A model generated the notes under the pieces. That model did not search any database and was not told the origin of the DNA. It was given only the letters and a program-made list of their open reading frames with translations. From CBFHMJ01 sp965656875 (lineage in GTDB: Bacteria > Pseudomonadota > Gammaproteobacteria > Enterobacterales > Alteromonadaceae): 64,000 nucleotides of DNA. Location: assembly GCA_965656875.1 (NCBI GenBank), contig CBFHMJ010000015.1, positions 62,001-126,000 of the forward strand, read 5' to 3'. The position numbers and the translations under genes are program-made. Below are positions 63,052 to 64,000 of this stretch, one piece after another; within the stretch, counting starts at the first letter, position 1, and each line of letters starts with the position of its first letter.

Positions 63052-64000
63052 ATGAGACTCTTTCCAAAAAGCGCCTTTGGGCAAACAGTTTTTCTGATAG
63101 GCGCTCTTCTACTAATCAATCAGGTTGTTTCCTACATTTCTGTCGCATTGTATGTGATCAAGCCCAATGTCCAACAGTTAAACTACTTGCTGGCCCGGCA
63201 AATCAAAGTGGTTTTTATTGATGTTGATATTAAAGATCCTGAGGTTGCGTGGCATTTACGTAAACGTTTTCATGAGGCTACCGGCATTGAAGTGTTTAAC
63301 TGGTCGGAAGCGAGAAGAAACGGTGTTGATCAGGCTCGCGTTTATAATTTTTTATCGGATGAAATTAGTCAGCATTTGGGAGGAAAAGCCGAAGTCAGAG
63401 TGTCACAAGGTGAAAATTACTTGTTCTGGATAAGACCTCCACAAGCCCCTCACTTGTGGGTCAGGATTCCGGTTAGTGGCTTTGATGAAAGTAATTTTTC
63501 GCCACTCATTATGTATTTGGTTGTTATCGGATTTTTGAGTGTTGTTGGTGGTTGGATTTTTGTACGACAATTGAATAAACCATTAAAGGCATTGCAGAAC
63601 GCTGCTATTGATGTTGGTAAAGGGCGAATTCCTGAAAAGCTGGAAGAGCAAGGTTCTACCGAAATTGTGGAAGTAACCCGAGCGTTTAATCATATGACAA
63701 CCGGGGTGAAACAACTGGAGCAAGATCGCTCAGTATTAATGGCTGGTGTTTCTCATGATTTAAGAACGCCATTGACGCGTATTCGTCTGGCGACAGAAAT
63801 GATGTCTCAGGAAGATGATTACCTGAAAGAGGGTATCATCAATGATATAGATGATATGAATGCCATTATCGATCAGTTTATCGATTTCATTCGTCATCAC
63901 AAACACGAAGAGCTTCAACGAGAAGACATCGAAGCGCTCATTTCTGAAGTGGTATCGGCAGAGAGTTATACCAATCGTGCTATTGAATTCCAGCCAACTG
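63052..64000 (+). CDS. envZ: Osmolarity sensor histidine kinase EnvZ, cut by the window end
   Basis: The ATG at 63052 follows ompR directly, and the frame stays open to the last base (about 316 residues seen). The first helix is FGQTVFLIGALLLINQVVSY, and the periplasmic loop contains LLARQIKVVFIDVDI and YLFWIRPPQAPHLWVRIP. The second helix is MYLVVIGFLSVVGGWIFV and a HAMP domain follows. HisKA carries the phosphorylated His in MAGVSHDLRTPLTRIRLATE. The ATPase domain lies outside the window. It is the sensor partner of OmpR. Confidence 0.93.
   Translation, partial: MRLFPKSAFGQTVFLIGALLLINQVVSYISVALYVIKPNVQQLNYLLARQIKVVFIDVDIKDPEVAWHLRKRFHEATGIEVFNWSEARRNGVDQARVYNFLSDEISQHLGGKAEVRVSQGENYLFWIRPPQAPHLWVRIPVSGFDESNFSPLIMYLVVIGFLSVVGGWIFVRQLNKPLKALQNAAIDVGKGRIPEKLEEQGSTEIVEVTRAFNHMTTGVKQLEQDRSVLMAGVSHDLRTPLTRIRLATEMMSQEDDYLKEGIINDIDDMNAIIDQFIDFIRHHKHEELQREDIEALISEVVSAESYTNRAIEFQPT

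Noticed and set aside
1..64000. tRNA, rRNA, CRISPR array, insertion sequence or prophage
   Set aside because: No cloverleaf, rRNA segment, regular spacer-repeat array, transposase or phage gene was recognised on reading both strands.

Overview
The window looks like a chromosomal segment of a free-living, probably marine, gammaproteobacterium of the Oceanospirillales/Alteromonadales type, with GC clearly below 50 % by eye. Evidence includes a C-terminal ygiQ fragment, moeA, ligB, ylqF, metC, feoAB, nfuA, the comF/bioH pair, tex, greB and ompR-envZ, plus an acetate-type symporter operon facing a CrbS-like symporter-kinase. The genus cannot be fixed from this sequence. I saw no insertion sequence, prophage, CRISPR array, tRNA or rRNA.

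Layout. 1-5.2 kb: end of ygiQ, then an RND permease and its membrane fusion protein. 5.2-10.6 kb: PhoD phosphatase, a monooxygenase-fold protein, an NrtS-chemoreceptor fusion, a membrane protein and a DUF1415 protein. 10.8-19.9 kb: a LuxR-type regulator overlapping moeA, an orphan type II thioesterase with a GIY-YIG protein, a LysR regulator, a DUF1232 protein, a degenerate phosphopantetheinyl transferase-like protein, ligB and ylqF. 19.9-25.0 kb: a large GGDEF-EAL sensor and metC. 25.0-26.3 kb: no protein gene, but what looks like a giant CsrB-type RNA. 26.4-31 kb: an Atm1-type ABC exporter and feoAB behind a probable Fur box. 31.3-38.3 kb: a beta-lactamase-fold pseudoenzyme and a six-gene leftward run (DUF4212, symporter, cNMP/CBS/DUF294, exonuclease, lrgA, lrgB). 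38.6-47.3 kb: the CrbS-like kinase, a FlxA-like protein, a subtilase, creA and a two-component pair. 47.3-57.6 kb: GNAT, a membrane-anchored DJ-1 protein, an unknown protein, an acyltransferase-PfaD fusion, nfuA, an M14 peptidase, comF and bioH. 57.7-64 kb: a mini flagellar-rod-like protein with a metalloprotease, tex, greB, ompR and a truncated envZ.

Main discovery candidate. Between about 25282 and 26315 the plus strand carries roughly 73 GGA triplets against 2 TCC. Many GGAs sit in loops of short perfect hairpins. The stretch ends in a strong intrinsic terminator, and about 175 bp upstream of its likely start is a perfect palindrome with the GacA/UvrY-type core TGTGAG-N6-CTCACA. This is the architecture of a Gac/BarA-controlled CsrA/RsmA sponge RNA, but at about 1 kb it is more than twice as long as the well-studied examples. 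A CsrA-type GGA-loop hairpin also covers the ribosome binding site of the cNMP/CBS/DUF294 gene at 36.2 kb, suggesting a possible local target.

Other points of interest are several domains that have lost catalytic residues: the acyltransferase half of the PfaD fusion, the beta-lactamase-fold protein, the receiver of the LuxR protein and the PPTase-like protein. There is also an NrtS-chemoreceptor fusion and a 102-residue protein resembling only the two terminal helices of flagellar rod/hook proteins.
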